This document shows, piece by piece, positions 24,229 through 35,883 of a stretch of DNA of 64,000 nucleotides. The notes under the pieces are model-generated. The model was not told the DNA's origin and searched no databases. It was given only the letters and a program-made list of their open reading frames with translations. Made by a program: the position numbers and the translations under genes. Numbering within the stretch: the stretch's first letter is position 1; every line of letters starts with the position of its first letter. The DNA comes from Coprinellus micaceus. Taxonomy: Eukaryota; Basidiomycota; Agaricomycetes; Agaricales; Psathyrellaceae. The DNA is taken from the NCBI GenBank assembly GCA_951394405.1, contig OX596345.1:124001-188000 (forward strand). The letters run 5' to 3'.

Positions 24229-24750
24229 TGGGGGCGATAGAGAACCTCGCCGAATCAGACCAGCCTATAAAGAGGCTGGGTTATTTAGCTTAGCCAATAG
24301 TAGGACGAGGACCCTTGAACTCTAATTAAGCTCACCTTCTGGAAAAGAATTTGACGCACGGGCCATTTGCATTTGGCATGCATATTCACGGCATGGGTAC
24401 CACTTCTCGATAATAAGGGCATAGACAGCCCCAGGCTATCTCTCCCGAGCGTCGCTACAGAATGTACAGCGCTCATTTAGCGGCCTTGTTATACAACCAT
24501 CCCAAGGAAATGCGGCCAATTTCGAGTTCGGGGCATGTCGGCACACAGTATCGGAAACCGGGACGCAGATTCGTAAGGCCCACCGTGTGCATGGAGGTGA
24601 GTCGAGGGCTTCCAGAGATCTAGGGGGGTCCAAGGGGCCTCACATGAGCCTTCAGTGGTGCAGATGAGAGGAAAAGGCAAGTGGCATTTAGCGCCCGCTG
24701 ATCTTGAAACAATTCTGTGTTTGGCGTGTTTGGAAATCAAACTGGGGTGC
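22753..24750 (-). repeat. Segmental duplication, left copy
   Basis: MYND gene 2 from its second-exon end through its promoter to about 24750 is matched in inverse orientation by about 35360-37368. Non-coding landmarks shared by both include GAGCTTAATTAGAGTTCAAG, a GCCCGTGCGTC string, and TTTGATTTCCAAAC. Outer edges are approximate. Confidence 0.8.
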
Positions 24751-24948
24751 GAAATGACACTTTTAAGTCCTCCTAAGCTTGAACTACCACCAGCGCAATC
24801 TTTGGGGGTAACGCGGACCTCATTTGAGTTTGCGTTCAACGTAGAGTGCCATAGGAAGCAGTGGATTAGTCAAACTCTAACATATGTACTCTACCCCTTC
24901 CCTTCTACGCACAAATACTGGCGACCATTAAAAATCATTAAGGACATC
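24229..24948. other. Upstream region of MYND 2, duplicated at 35.4-35.9 kb
   Basis: No gene. Most of it (to about 24750) is homologous to the flank of the MYND pseudogene. CCAGCCTATAAAGAGGCTGG at 24260-24279 is a small hairpin with 7-bp arms. Confidence 0.5.
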
Positions 24949-25709
24949 TTAGGGGGCGGGACCCTGGACTGCGGCGAGCCAGCCCCTCCTTTCTCCCTCT
25001 ACAATAGCGTCGTAAAAGCACTTCCCGATGCGTTCATACGCCGCGTCGTTGGGATGTGTTCCATCCACAAGGTCACTCACCCCGACCGACCTTCCACAGT
25101 CTGCAAAAAGAACCCATCTTCCCTCGTTGACCCTCTGCTGAACCACACCAGGGAGTGCGGCATTGTACGCGTTGATCCGAGTTTGGGCCTGTTGGTTGGC
25201 GTTGGAGGGCAGCGAGGAAACGACGACCATGGTGAGAGGCGGGAAGTTTAGGAGATCGTCGACGAGCTTGCCCATCCTCGCCGGTGCGTTTCCGACGTCG
25301 ATATTCCGCGTCATGTCGTTGGTCCCACAGAGGACCGTGGCGATGTTGGGCCGGTTAATGGGCATGGAGATACGCATCTTGGCTGCGACCTCGTCGATAA
25401 TAGCGCCAGACCAGCCTTCTGTGTCTTTGTCTTTGAAGGTGGACCCAACGGCGGGGTTCTGGCCGACCATGTTGACGACATTACCATCTCTCTCGAGGAG
25501 GTTGTAGAGATCGTCGCGGTAGCCATTGCCTTGGCTGCTCCCAACGCCGAAGGTGATCGAGGCTGTAGTCAAGAGGCGTTAAAATGAACTACCACCAAGG
25601 GATGATTTATCTTACCACCGAGGGGCATAATTCTGCAAGTCTTCCCAGTAAATGCAAACGCATCAGGAAGACACGCAGCTACGAATATCAAAGCAAGGAC
25701 GGAGCGCAT
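24949..25709 (-). CDS. Secreted SGNH/GDSL-type hydrolase (CE3-like esterase)
   Basis: Two exons (25709-25616 and 25562-24949) give 235 residues. Residues 1-19 form a signal peptide (ALIFVAACLPDAFA). The intron lies inside the nucleophile motif; joined, it reads IMPLGASITFG, with catalytic Ser33 and Ala in place of the usual Asp of GDS. Block III is CGTND (N113); the last block is DGTHPND (D198, H201). The motif set and the small secreted size resemble CE3 acetyl xylan esterases and related SGNH hydrolases, so deacetylation of plant polysaccharide is plausible. The exact substrate is not visible. The ATG at 25709 is preferred over an upstream ATG at 25781 because it begins the signal peptide and because the 25781 ATG lies within a TATA-like box. 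Confidence 0.88.
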
Positions 25710-26334
25710 TGTGAGGAATAGTGTGAGAGGAGGTGTGGGAGGAAGCCAATGGAAGTTCGGTTGCGCTGACCTTCCTCGCATTTATAGCCCTGAATAGTTT
25801 CAATACCCTGTACTTTCTTGCCGACCAGACGATGCCGGTCGCATGGACATCAGAGGCGCTGTCGCCGACCGACACGAAGCCAGAATCTCAAGTGATGTTT
25901 GGCGCCCACCTTGGGGCGGTCCCTAGGCAACGGCGGAGTGATTACAGGTGGTACACCCTAAATCGGTAAATTGGAGGTCACGTTTGGGCGACATGAAACA
26001 ACGCGCTCCCACGACTTCTAAATTATCTGGGGGGATGGCTCTTCTCTGCGAAGTGTACGAATTATCGTGGGAGCCCGGCGCTCGACGAGCCGTGCGATTC
26101 CGTTTACTGGGAACAGATGGCGGCATACTAAGTAGTATGTGGGGGCGTATACACCTCATCAAATGACAAGTAGGCTACATGCAGTACCCTAAGTGACCGG
26201 GGAGTGCGACGGACCAATAGGTTGCCGTGTAGCAGTGCACGCGCAGGGAGGGGCTTCGACGATTTACATCAATGACAAGATGGATCCAGTACATAAATTG
26301 AGGACAACATGGCAGCTTGGAGCATGTATTTCAC
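25710..26334. other. Intergenic
   Basis: Promoter of the SGNH gene and 3' end of MYND 3. The small ORFs at 25733-25969 and 25948-26166 are unsupported. Confidence 0.5.
25781..25786 (-). promoter_or_regulatory. TATA-like box of the SGNH hydrolase gene
   Basis: TATAAA on the minus strand, 72 bp before the ATG at 25709. Confidence 0.4.
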
Positions 26335-28790
26335 CTAAGACGCGATCCATTCACTAAGGCTAGCAGCCGTGGCAACCAGACCATGATCCAGCCCTGCCAT
26401 CGGCGGAGAGGTCCTCTTCTTGGTCCATTTCCTTGCTTTTCTAAACGTCCGAATGAGCAACAGAGACAACAAAGCGAAGAAAGACAATGGGGACTCACGA
26501 CATGTAAGCAAATGCTCCGTGGACGACAAAGTCAGACTTTGCTTCCGCCCCACGGACCAGATGAGGGAATGTCGAGCCCATAGGAATGTGGGTGAAGTTG
26601 ACCCTCCTCATAAGGATGAGAAGGTTCACGTCTTCCCGGCCGAACACGAAAGGGCGGGCTACTAGGCGGTAGTTTTGGGCTCGAACTCGTTCCCTGTCGC
26701 TACCTTCATAGTCACCGTTTCCTTCGGTGAACGTCTTTATGAAAGTGGAGAACCGGGGTCGCAGGTGGGCTGCGACGCGCGGTAGTTCGCAATCGTTAAA
26801 GATTTCGATCGGAATCAGGAGACTGTTCCAAAGCCGCGGGCAGTCGATTATGGTCACTGCGTGTCGACCATAGCTGTCAGTAGAAATGAGGGGATCGGGG
26901 GGCTGAGCGTCAAATGCAGGGACGTGGGAATCGTAGGCGTGTCGTATGAAGCTTGTCTGGAACGCGCGGTTGTGATACGAGTAGATATTCCCCGTTCCTT
27001 CTCTCTCTATGGTGAACGGGGCGTCCTGTCAGCTTACCGCCGTCCGAACGTGTGGTTCGAAGAGATGGACGTCAGCCAGCGTGCGCACCTGCATAATCTT
27101 TGGCCATATGCTTGCACTCGGCTTTATGAAGAGCAGCCCAGTCCGCCTGCTGGCATTGGACGGAGCAATACGCGACAGAGTGGCACCTCGAGCAGGCGTG
27201 CTCCGCTTGGGACGTCCAGGTCATGCAGGAAGACGTGTCGACTCTATCATGGTGCTGGTACGCGAGGTAAGTAAGGCGAAGTGGATGGACAAAGGTTTAC
27301 GTACTTTCAAGTTATCGCATAGCCGAACTCGCTTCTCCTTGTCCAGGAAGCCCGCCATTATTTTCATCATATTGATGTCGAAAGCAGAAGGGAGCTGAGG
27401 ATCCAGTGGATAGCCCGGATCCCCCCTGACAGCGGTCAAGAGGTCAGGAACGCGGGGGGCGATGTACTTCATCACGTCCTTATAGACCGCTGGGAAGACC
27501 TCCAAGTGGGAGGCAGCCATGGAGGCAAAATCTAAGATGGTCCATGGATGGTCCCCACGCGCGCTTTCCTGGGGTGGTAGAATCTCGCTGATCGAGAGGA
27601 GGCGGAGTGCCCCACGCGACATGGATTCCTCCATCTGCTTCAGCACAGAGACAGTGGACATGCTGGTGATCACACTGAGCAAGTATATGACACCGTGAAG
27701 CCATCCCCAAATGTAGTTGCCCGCGTTCACCTTACGCTCGGGTGCTCCCCACCCTTCTGCTCCATCCCTCACCGCGATCTCCATGCGTTCAGCCACGGAG
27801 GCATAGATTTCCACATACACCCCGATGGCGCCTTCTTCGATGAAGGTGGGCTCCAGTCGATGGTCGACAAACATGAGCTCACCGGTGATAGTGAGGACGT
27901 TGATCATGTTTGAAATCTCGATGGTGATGGAGGGTAGGTCGGTGAGGTGAGACAAGGCCCTCAGGTTTTCTAACGCGCGGATTCGTCCGATGGTCCTCTG
28001 AGCAAACACCCTTGGGGTACAGATCCTCCCCTCCATGATGATTTCGGCGATAGCTTCGTGTTCGACGTAGGTAAGGTTTGAGAAGAGACGATGCATGAGA
28101 TCGACGGCGTTGATGTGAGGTTCCTGTGGTCGGCCCTGAGGATAGATCGGTGGTTGGCCGTCCACTAGGACCACCCAAAGCGCGGTGGAAGCTTCAAGCA
28201 ACTTTGGCCTCAGAGCGGCTGAGAAAGATTCGTGTGTGATGGAAGGGATTTCGAACAAGGCGTGCAGGAAGTACACGAGTCGGGAGTAAAACAATAGGTG
28301 AGACCGAATCGACGGGTTGATGGAGGGCTCAGAAGAGGGGGAGGAGGTGTGTATACCGATTAGGTAGTGAATCCAGAAGAGATATCTCTCTGCAAGGGCA
28401 TGGGAGACCAGGATAGCAGGGCCAATTGGCGGATTAGCGCCGGTAAGGTACGATTTGATCACCTCAATGAGAAGCTCTAAGGAAATGATGGCTACGGACA
28501 TCTGTTCATTAGTGGCCTCGGCCCCGTGCATATCCTGTGGTATTGCAAGGTTGGCTGTGATGACGTTCAAGATGGCTTGCGCATGGGCAGGGTATTCGGG
28601 CCTGATTTTGTCGACCATTTGGAGCAGGTGGGAGATAGAGCCCTCCTGGGCATCGCGAAGAAGCTGATGGGTGGCGATGAGGATATCCCAGCCTGTTGGG
28701 GTCTTATCGGGTACATACCTCTTGGAATGAAAGCGCCTCGACATTGATCTCCTCGTCCTGGGGTTGCGGGGTGTCCAACTGGGATGACAT
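26335..28790 (-). CDS. MYND zinc-finger protein 3 (clade II)
   Basis: Five exons (28790-28719, 28663-27305, 27254-27089, 27006-26499, 26440-26335) give 736 residues. The architecture and intron positions match MYND 2. The N-terminal helical domain begins LLRDAQEGSISHLLQMVDKI. The finger reads RLCDNLK, spliced HHDRVDTSSC, CSRCHSVAYCSVQC, DWAALHKAEC. The C-terminal domain includes YSYHNRAFQTSF and FGREDVNLLILMRRVNF. Exon 4 is placed at CCATAG/AGAGAG, because the more 3' CTGACAG site breaks the frame and only this acceptor gives the residues that align with MYND 2 (EREGTGNIYSYH to DRKDKGLVYSYH). The start at 28790 (MSSQLDTPQPQDEE) corresponds to the 23-residue first exon of MYND 2. Function unknown. 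Confidence 0.84.
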
Positions 28791-29592
28791 GGCAAACGAA
28801 GGCGATTTGTAGGTGACAACGCCCCTGTAACTTATAACAGAGTACATAAGTACGCTGGGCAATCAATTAGAATCATCTAGAACTTGACGTGACGAGGCTC
28901 ACCTTCCAACTTGAGAACGCCTTCTGCGCACGGACCACCGGGCCAGCCAGCTGGTGCACAGCGCTTCAAGCTTCAAGGCCTGGTCATGAGCCTAGCGGCT
29001 CTATCCAAGGGAGTAAGGTAAAAATTTCGTCCCATTGATATCGAGTCATGGGCTATTATGAGACGTGGGACCCTTTGAAACGGTATGGGGGTCAGGAGCA
29101 AGAATTGAAATTAGCGCCCGTCGTGGTATGCGGAGTCTGAATCGCACTTCTTCGCGGTGAGATGCCGCTAACAGGTTCCGACGAGTCACCCTGCGTTAGC
29201 GCAACTTCTAGCCTGGCTCCGGAGACCCCGAGAGCTGGTTCCCTCAAAGGGGCGCCAAAATATTTCCCGGCCCAGATATGATTCAACGCGTCTTTTGGGA
29301 AATCAGCACGAATGTGACACTGCGAGGGTGAACCTGGGTGAACTGTGAAAGACGGGACTGCACAGTGCACCCGATGCCAAAGTCTTTGTCCTTTCAAAAG
29401 TGGGCCGAGGTGCGATATCGAGTGTGATATTCAGATATTGGTTGATTGCATTCCAGAAAGATCCCGAAGATGCACCGAGCGTGTAAGAGGTGCGACATGA
29501 GGGATGGAGCTTCCCGCCCCTCTTCTTCTCGCCTTTCATCTGGTTGGTGAGCAAGCTGCTGGGGACACTACCGAAGAGAGCGTTAGGGAGCG
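28791..29592. other. Intergenic between MYND 3 and RBR 1
   Basis: Divergent promoters are expected here. A TTAGCGCCCG string is at about 29108. The minus ORF at 29303-29836 runs antisense into the RBR gene and is rejected. Confidence 0.5.
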
Positions 29593-31457
29593 ATGACTGA
29601 CACGACCGGTGAGTAGATCGTCTCTTTTCAGCGACGGACCTCATACAGACCTGGCAGACACAATCCAACCCGCAGGCGGGAGTCCAATCGAGTGCAGCTG
29701 CTGCTTCGAGACATTCAGCGCCGTCTTCATGCACTTCGCCTTCTGCCCAGCTCGCCACCCATTCTGCCGCTCCTGTATCCGCAAATACGCAGACACCCAA
29801 CTCGCGGCTCAGAACCCCGACCTCAAGTGCATGCACATCTCAGGCTGCGAGCTCCCGTTCACCATCTCCGAGCTCAACACCCACTTGACGAAGGACCAGA
29901 TCAAGCTCCGCGATCGCGTTCATCTAAGGAGAGACCTTCGAGAGGCCAAGATACCGAACCTCGCGTCTTGCCCGTCATGCGACTGGGCCGCGATAATCGA
30001 GTCGTGCAAGACAAGGTACCCTGTCGCTCGGTGTTGGAATGTGGAGAGCGGGTGCGGGGTCGTGTTTTGTCGGACGTGTGAGAGGAAGGATCATAGGCCG
30101 AGGACTTGTGAGGAAGAGACGAGAAGGCTAGCTGGTAGGGAGGTCGTGGCGGACGCGATGACGAAGGCGGTTGTGAGAGTTTGTCCGGGATGTAAAAGCC
30201 AATTCATGAAGGAAGCAGGGGTACGTCTTCTCCTATGGCACCATACGTCATGCAGCTGACCTCGTCAATCTCAGTGCAATCTTATGACATGCCCTAATTG
30301 CCAAACCAAATCGTGCTATGTCTGTCGAAAGGTCGTGGAGAACAGGTATAATCACTTCAGGAATGTAAGCGCCCGTCACTCCAAATGAACGGGCTCTCCG
30401 ATGATATTTAACCTATGTATTTCAACAGAACCAAAGACAACTTAATGCTCCCTCACTCAATAACAAATGCCCACTTTTCGATGTGGATCAACCACACATC
30501 CGGCATGCACGAGAAGCCGATGCTGCGGGGCGACAGGCCTTTCAACGCCTCACATCCGGGAACAGGGCAATAGGCAACGTAAACAACCTCAACCCAACCG
30601 CCAACGCCGTCGCTGGCCCTTCGCGTATTCCCGCATCCCAAGTCATGGGTCCAGGACCTCATAATTATTATGTTCAACCTCCACGCCCCCACCGACCTCT
30701 GAACCTCAATCTTAACCCCTACGCCGCTGTCCCTCTCGTCCCGCCCCAACCAAATCAGCAGTACCCTCCCCTCTACCGCACCCACGCCCCCTTCGGCCAA
30801 TATGAATATCCTTTGCCAAATGCCGCAGGACCCCTACCTGTGCCGCTCCCACACCAAGGAGAGCTCCCACCTGAAATCGCCCCCATCCCCGCTTTCCCTC
30901 CAGCAGCCAATCCTGGATACGAACAGAACCCATGGAATGCTAATGGCCCCATTGCGGCTCTCCCGTTTGCCTTAATTCCTGTCGCGGCTCCCGCTCCTCC
31001 CTCACTCCAACCATACCAGGTACAGCAGCCTATGCGACCGCGGGCTCGACAGGAACATGTGCAAGGTGGAGGAATTCACTGGCATCACGGCCATCGTCAG
31101 CGCGCTGCGCCCTATAATCATAACGCACGCCACGCGCATCCAAACGCATTCTACCCTCCTACCCAAGCCGATGTTCAAGTTCCCCACCATGTAGAGGAGC
31201 CGTTTTCACCGATCTACAATCCTCCTGCCTTCGACCTTCGAGGTGCAGGCCACAACGCGAACGCTCCTCAAGGCCCCGCACCGGCTTACGCACCCGTGGA
31301 ACCTCAGCTTCACCATCAGGTCCGTCCTGGGGTGCCTCACGGTTATGGCGGATTTGGTCTCCAAGCCGAATTTGGGGGTGCTCGAACGGTAGAGAATCAA
31401 CACGATTGGTTTTTAAGGGCGTTGGAGAGGGTTACCCGGGGTGCTGGTGCGATGTAG
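29593..31457 (+). CDS. RING-IBR-RING (RBR) E3 ubiquitin ligase 1
   Basis: Four exons (29593-29608, 29649-30220, 30275-30364, 30429-31457) give 568 residues. RBR ligases pass ubiquitin from an E2 through a thioester on RING2. RING1 (about 21-80) starts ECSCC and ends KCMHISGC. IBR starts CPSCDW at about 115 and includes CGVVFCRTC and DHRPRTC. RING2 has CPGCKSQF, then GCNLMTCPNC and CYVCRK across the second intron; Cys197 after the junction is the expected catalytic cysteine. The last 340 residues are Pro/Asn/His-rich and probably disordered. The start is uncertain: the ATG at 29593 with a 40-nt intron keeps frame, but an alternative ATG at 29496 with a longer intron also does. Substrates unknown. 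Confidence 0.82.
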
Positions 31458-32139
31458 GGCTTGCACAGGGCACCTGGTTTCCGATTGCTGCGTTCCAGTA
31501 GCGATTCGTCATAAGGCTTACTTGTTGACCTCGAAGATGCAACGACTCCATTTATTCGAGATATGCTTCTCATTTCGCTGGACGTTCAACCTTTTCTATA
31601 TACAGTATATATGAGCCCCGGGTGGTTGATTTCTTCGCCCGACTGCGCTTCTCTCGTGGTGTTTCTTGCCAATCTCGGAACGTCGGTATCCCCATGTTTA
31701 TCCCCCGTAATATTCGTGTGTCCCTACCCATTTTAATCATCGCTCTACGATTGCATTCATTTACCACCGTCATTTCACCGCTGCACAATGTGTGATGTCG
31801 TTCCCTTCGTAACTACTACCATTTTTTCAACACCTCTTGGTTTTTGCGGCTCGTACCTTCATCCACCCCTGAGGCATTCGGCCCCGGCCGAACCTAAATG
31901 GAGGGGGCCAGGAGGGGGCCGAAAGTCTTATGAGTCGGATTTCTTGTTCAGCCCTCGCCACCCACATCCCAGAAGTTGCGCTGGGATACTTTCAAGGCTC
32001 ACCAGGGCTTGACCCGGCGATTAGCGCCCTGCAAAAATTAAGCGCCCGCTGCTTGAGGGGGGGGGGTAGCAAACACGCACAAACAATCGTGGGCGAAGCC
32101 TCGTGGCATGCACATCTTCTTCCTGACCACCACCACCCC
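31458..32139. other. Intergenic between RBR 1 and the kinase-like pseudogene
   Basis: Probably 3' UTR, then promoter. The TAAGCGCCCGCT and TTAGCGCCC strings near 32020-32050 are two members of the recurring motif. A run of nine G follows at about 32057. Confidence 0.5.
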
Positions 32140-34464
32140 ATGTCGACCGACACCGCAGTGCCCTTCAATGACCCCTGCATCGACGGAATACACGACATCG
32201 CCAGGCTATGCCTAACACGTCCGGACTACAAGTTCAGCTTGAACTCCCTCCCGATGCCGGGCGCAACGACAACTGTGCAAGAGTTGCTCTTCCTTACTGG
32301 GGGAATCGGCGATAAGTTGCTAAAGGGCAAGCACTTTGGCCCCAATAAGCCTTCGATAACGTCTTTGTCGCGTACGGACCCGGCACACGACGTTACAGTC
32401 ATCAGATCCAGGCGCTCCCCCGACCTCTTCCTTACGAAGGGAATGCTTGACAGCGAGATCGTAGTATCCAGAAGCCTCTGGGTATCGCTGCACAGCTGGG
32501 CTGAAGACACGGCCCCAGATCCGATAAACGAAAACCGTATCACAACAGCAATACTGAAGCCCCTTTTCTTGGTATGGCTGAAGGTCTGGACCGATGCGTC
32601 TATGGATCCAGCGACTGAGAGCCTTGAATGGAACACAAGATCACTCGACCCTTCGGAGGGGAGAGGAGATGTCGATGTCCTCGTTACGCGGATCTTGAAG
32701 GGAACCGATAGAGCTGTGGAAGTCGCTGCGATCGAAGCCAAAACCCCCCTGTCTTGCGGCCACAATGATATCCTGAACTTTGGGAAGAGCGGTGATCTCA
32801 AAGACGGCGCATTATCACGCCAAGTGAGTGTCCGCCATTGCGGTAATTCTATCGCTAACACGGCTCGCAGTGCATTCGGCACTTAATGCGATGTAATAAG
32901 TCCATGAAGGACAACTTCACTCCTTGGCGCAGATGGCCGACGTTTGGTGCACTGACGGTGTACCCCGGGCATTTCTTTCCGGTCGCGTATCAAGACGACA
33001 CCAATCGATTCGTCGCATTTCCCGATGTGGCCGACATCAAAGGCGAATGTTCGTACCCTCGTCACTGTTCGGTTGTGTTGTCCACTGAATCTCGTTGGAT
33101 AGGGCCAGAAACGAGAGACAAGTTCGAAAATCATATGAAGGCATCGTCGATAGCTGCTGCGTGGGCGTTTATGGTGGTTGTCACCGCCGACGAAGAGCTC
33201 AAACGACGCTGGGCCAAGGTGTGTCAGAAGCAAGTTGACCAGGCCATGCAGTGGACTACCACCGCCGGTGAGCAACTTGCTTCCCCCAATCGCCTTATCG
33301 CCACGTTGACGGGGTGCTGGGCGGCGGTATCTGCCTTAATCTACCAGGCGGTCTTCTCGCTCCTGGTGGCTCTGGTGGCGCTTGAGAGGTTCAAAGCGCT
33401 TGAGTTACCGAATGGTGACGAGATTGTGGTTGATTCTGCGTGAGTCTACTTCAGTTGCACTCGGCCAAGTGACAACACTTACGCGATTTCTAGTGCAAAC
33501 ATCTGGCGACTCCCATTCAACCTTACGCTACCCCTTCCTGATGCTTTCCATAAATCACATACAGCTCAGACTTTTGTCATCTCATGGCCGAGGGTCGTTG
33601 TGAAAGTGTACGACGATGTCGAACAATATGCACACGAGTGTGCGTTCTACGAACGATGGAGCGGCGTGTTAGGCTCGTCTATTCCTACGCTTCACGCACA
33701 CGGATGGCGCATCGACGATAACAAACCGTTTCTCATCTTCTCGAATGAAGGAGAACGCATAACGGATCTCACAGAAGAAGATAGGTTCGTCTGGCATCAT
33801 CTCAATCTGGCGACTGTGGCCCAAGGAATTGACGCTTCTTGATAGGGCAATCGTGCAACGGTCCGTACTGGATGTGATACACGAGGAGGGGTGGCATCAT
33901 CACGACCTCGCGGCGAGGAACGTGCTGCGCAAGCCATCAGGCGAACTGTGCCTCAGAGTCCGTTCGGCAACGAGAATACGGTCGTATTCTCAATTTGATG
34001 ACAATATGATCATTTCCCAGACTCAACGGCATGGCCACGGCAAAGACACCGTGGCGAAAGGCGACGTTTTGGGAGCACTGCTCGTCGTTGCGAACAGCGA
34101 CGACGGTGAAAGTGTCACCACCGGTCTCCTTTCCTCGAGATGGAACGAGGTTTCACCCCTATAATCCTGCCCACTTTTCAGTCTCCGTTCTCAAAAAGCC
34201 GGTGAATTTGCGTTTAGTCGCTCGTCACTGTCAGGGACGATGAGTAGGCATGTTCGACACCGTTCCTAGCAGCAGCGCTCACCGACCACGTAGCGCCGAA
34301 TCGGGGGTGAGTTGCGCCTTCCTTCCTTTTCGGTGAGTGAGAAAATGATCATATTGTCATCAAATTGAGAATACGACCGTATTCTCGTTGCCGAACGGAC
34401 TCTCATAGACTTCGGCATGGCGTCCAAATGCGAGCGACAAGCATGCGACAGGTTCTGGGAGTAA
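32140..34464 (+). pseudogene. Nuclease-like/kinase-like gene, copy 2, broken by a MITE
   Basis: Inverted paralogue of the gene at 19.5-21.4 kb with the same five-exon plan: exon 1 32140-32823, exon 2 from 32871, later introns at matching phases. The N-terminal D ... IEAKTPLSCG pattern, the helical middle (CWAAVSALIYQAVFSLLVAL) and the kinase loop HHHDLAARNVL are all intact. The reading frame is then interrupted between LCL and IDFG by a 447-bp inverted-repeat element (33956-34402). Downstream the lost end resumes: IDFGMASKCERQACDRFWE and a stop at 34462-34464. No other stop or frameshift was found, so the insertion looks recent. Read through, the protein would lose the DFG aspartate, so the kinase part should be inactive unless the element is spliced out. 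Confidence 0.85.
33956..34402. mobile_element. 447-bp MITE with ~60-bp terminal inverted repeats and TCA target duplication
   Basis: The ends GAGTCCGTTCGGCAACGAGA and its reverse complement are identical over 60 bases (33956-34015 and 34343-34402). Each terminal repeat also holds a palindrome (GAGAATACG, GT, CGTATTCTC). TCA lies on both sides, and removing one TCA plus the element restores the paralogue's reading frame. The interior has no transposase ORF. A 3-bp duplication suggests PIF/Harbinger or CACTA kinship, but the ends do not decide it. Confidence 0.92.
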
Positions 34465-35883
34465 GGCGGATGAAGTAGTCAAAAATGGACCCGCTTCACG
34501 GAGCTCTGGTAATTCGCGTAGTATAGGAGAGCCGTCGAGACCCTGACAGCACAGACCTTAATTACCCTCCAACGGTGCTCCTGAAAGGATGTTTACGGCC
34601 TCTATGTCTATTGCGCAGCACACAAGACGCCCCTTAGAATCTAGCTGGTCTCGTAGCCGATTCTTAATGCATGATGGAGCTATTCGTAGCGGAATGGGTA
34701 CGAGTTCGAAGGATCCATTGCACCCTTTGACCCCGAAGAGGCAATTCAAGCTGAAGTGGCCGTCCAAGCAAGAGGTGGCAGATCTGAGAATTCCGGACAT
34801 TGGATCTGGGAATATTGAGACCGGACTGATGCCACCTCGGGGATGTCCGAGCCTCGGCACATGCGGCAGCTCCCAGAATGTGAGGTTTGGCTGTGACTGT
34901 TGACTGGGTTATTGAGGTAGTAGAGGCATCTACGGGGGTCTAACACATATAACATCTTGTCTTAAAAGATTATTTGGGGTTTCAATTGCACCGCGCGCCT
35001 CGAGAGGCTGGATTCGAGGCGCACTGCGAGCACGTTCTGTGGGGCAGTCGAGGGCATCGAGAGAGAGCCATTGAAGCGTAGCCCATGCGTCCTTCGAGAG
35101 TAACAGAGCTTATTTAGCTTACCGTCGCCTTACTCAAAGGCATTTTGCGCTGTAGAGTGGACGTACGTCGAAATATCGCTCAGTCGTTTCACCGAGCAGA
35201 GGAGATGCCGAGGCTGCCGCGATGGGGCCTGTGCCAAACACGAGAGCCAAACCCATCACAAATTTCTATATCTGGGTGAGGGGGGGGAGGGTGCCTTAGC
35301 GTGAGAAACGGTGCAAGATCCTGGGATCTGCCACCTCTTGCGTCCAAGTGTGAGCTCGTGCCATAGTTTGATTTCCAAACGCGGTAAAGTCAAACACAGC
35401 ATTATTTCGAGATCAGCGCGGGCGCTAAAATGTCACTCGTCTTTTCCTCTCATCTGCATCACTGAAAGCACATCCGAGGCCCCCTTGGACCTCGCTAGAA
35501 TTCTGAAAACCCTCGACTCGCCTCGATGCACACGGTAGGCCTTACGAATCTCCGTCCTGGTTTCCAATACTGTGCCGACGTGGCCCGAGCTCGAAACGGG
35601 CCGCATTTCCTCGAGATGGTTGTATACCGTGACGGGGGCCGTTAAATGAGCGCTGTACATTCTTTAGCGACGCTCGGGCGAGATATCCTGGGGCCGTCTA
35701 TGCCCTTGTTATCGAGAAGTGGTGCCCAGGCCGTGAATATGCAAATGGCCCGTGCGTCACACTGGTTTTTGGAAGGTGAGCTTAATTAGAGTTCAAGGGT
35801 CCCTGTCCTATTATTGGCCAAGCTAAACCTTCCCAACCTCTTTATAGACTGGGCAGACTCGGTGGAGCTCTCTATCTCCCTTC
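34465..35883. other. Intergenic; right half is the duplicated MYND 2 promoter
   Basis: 34465-35350 shows nothing supportable. From about 35360 it matches 24230-24750 in reverse. The ORFs at 34589-34903 and 35311-35538 are chance. Confidence 0.55.

Noticed and set aside
29303..29836. 177-codon minus ORF
   Set aside because: Runs antisense into RING1 of RBR 1; no domain.
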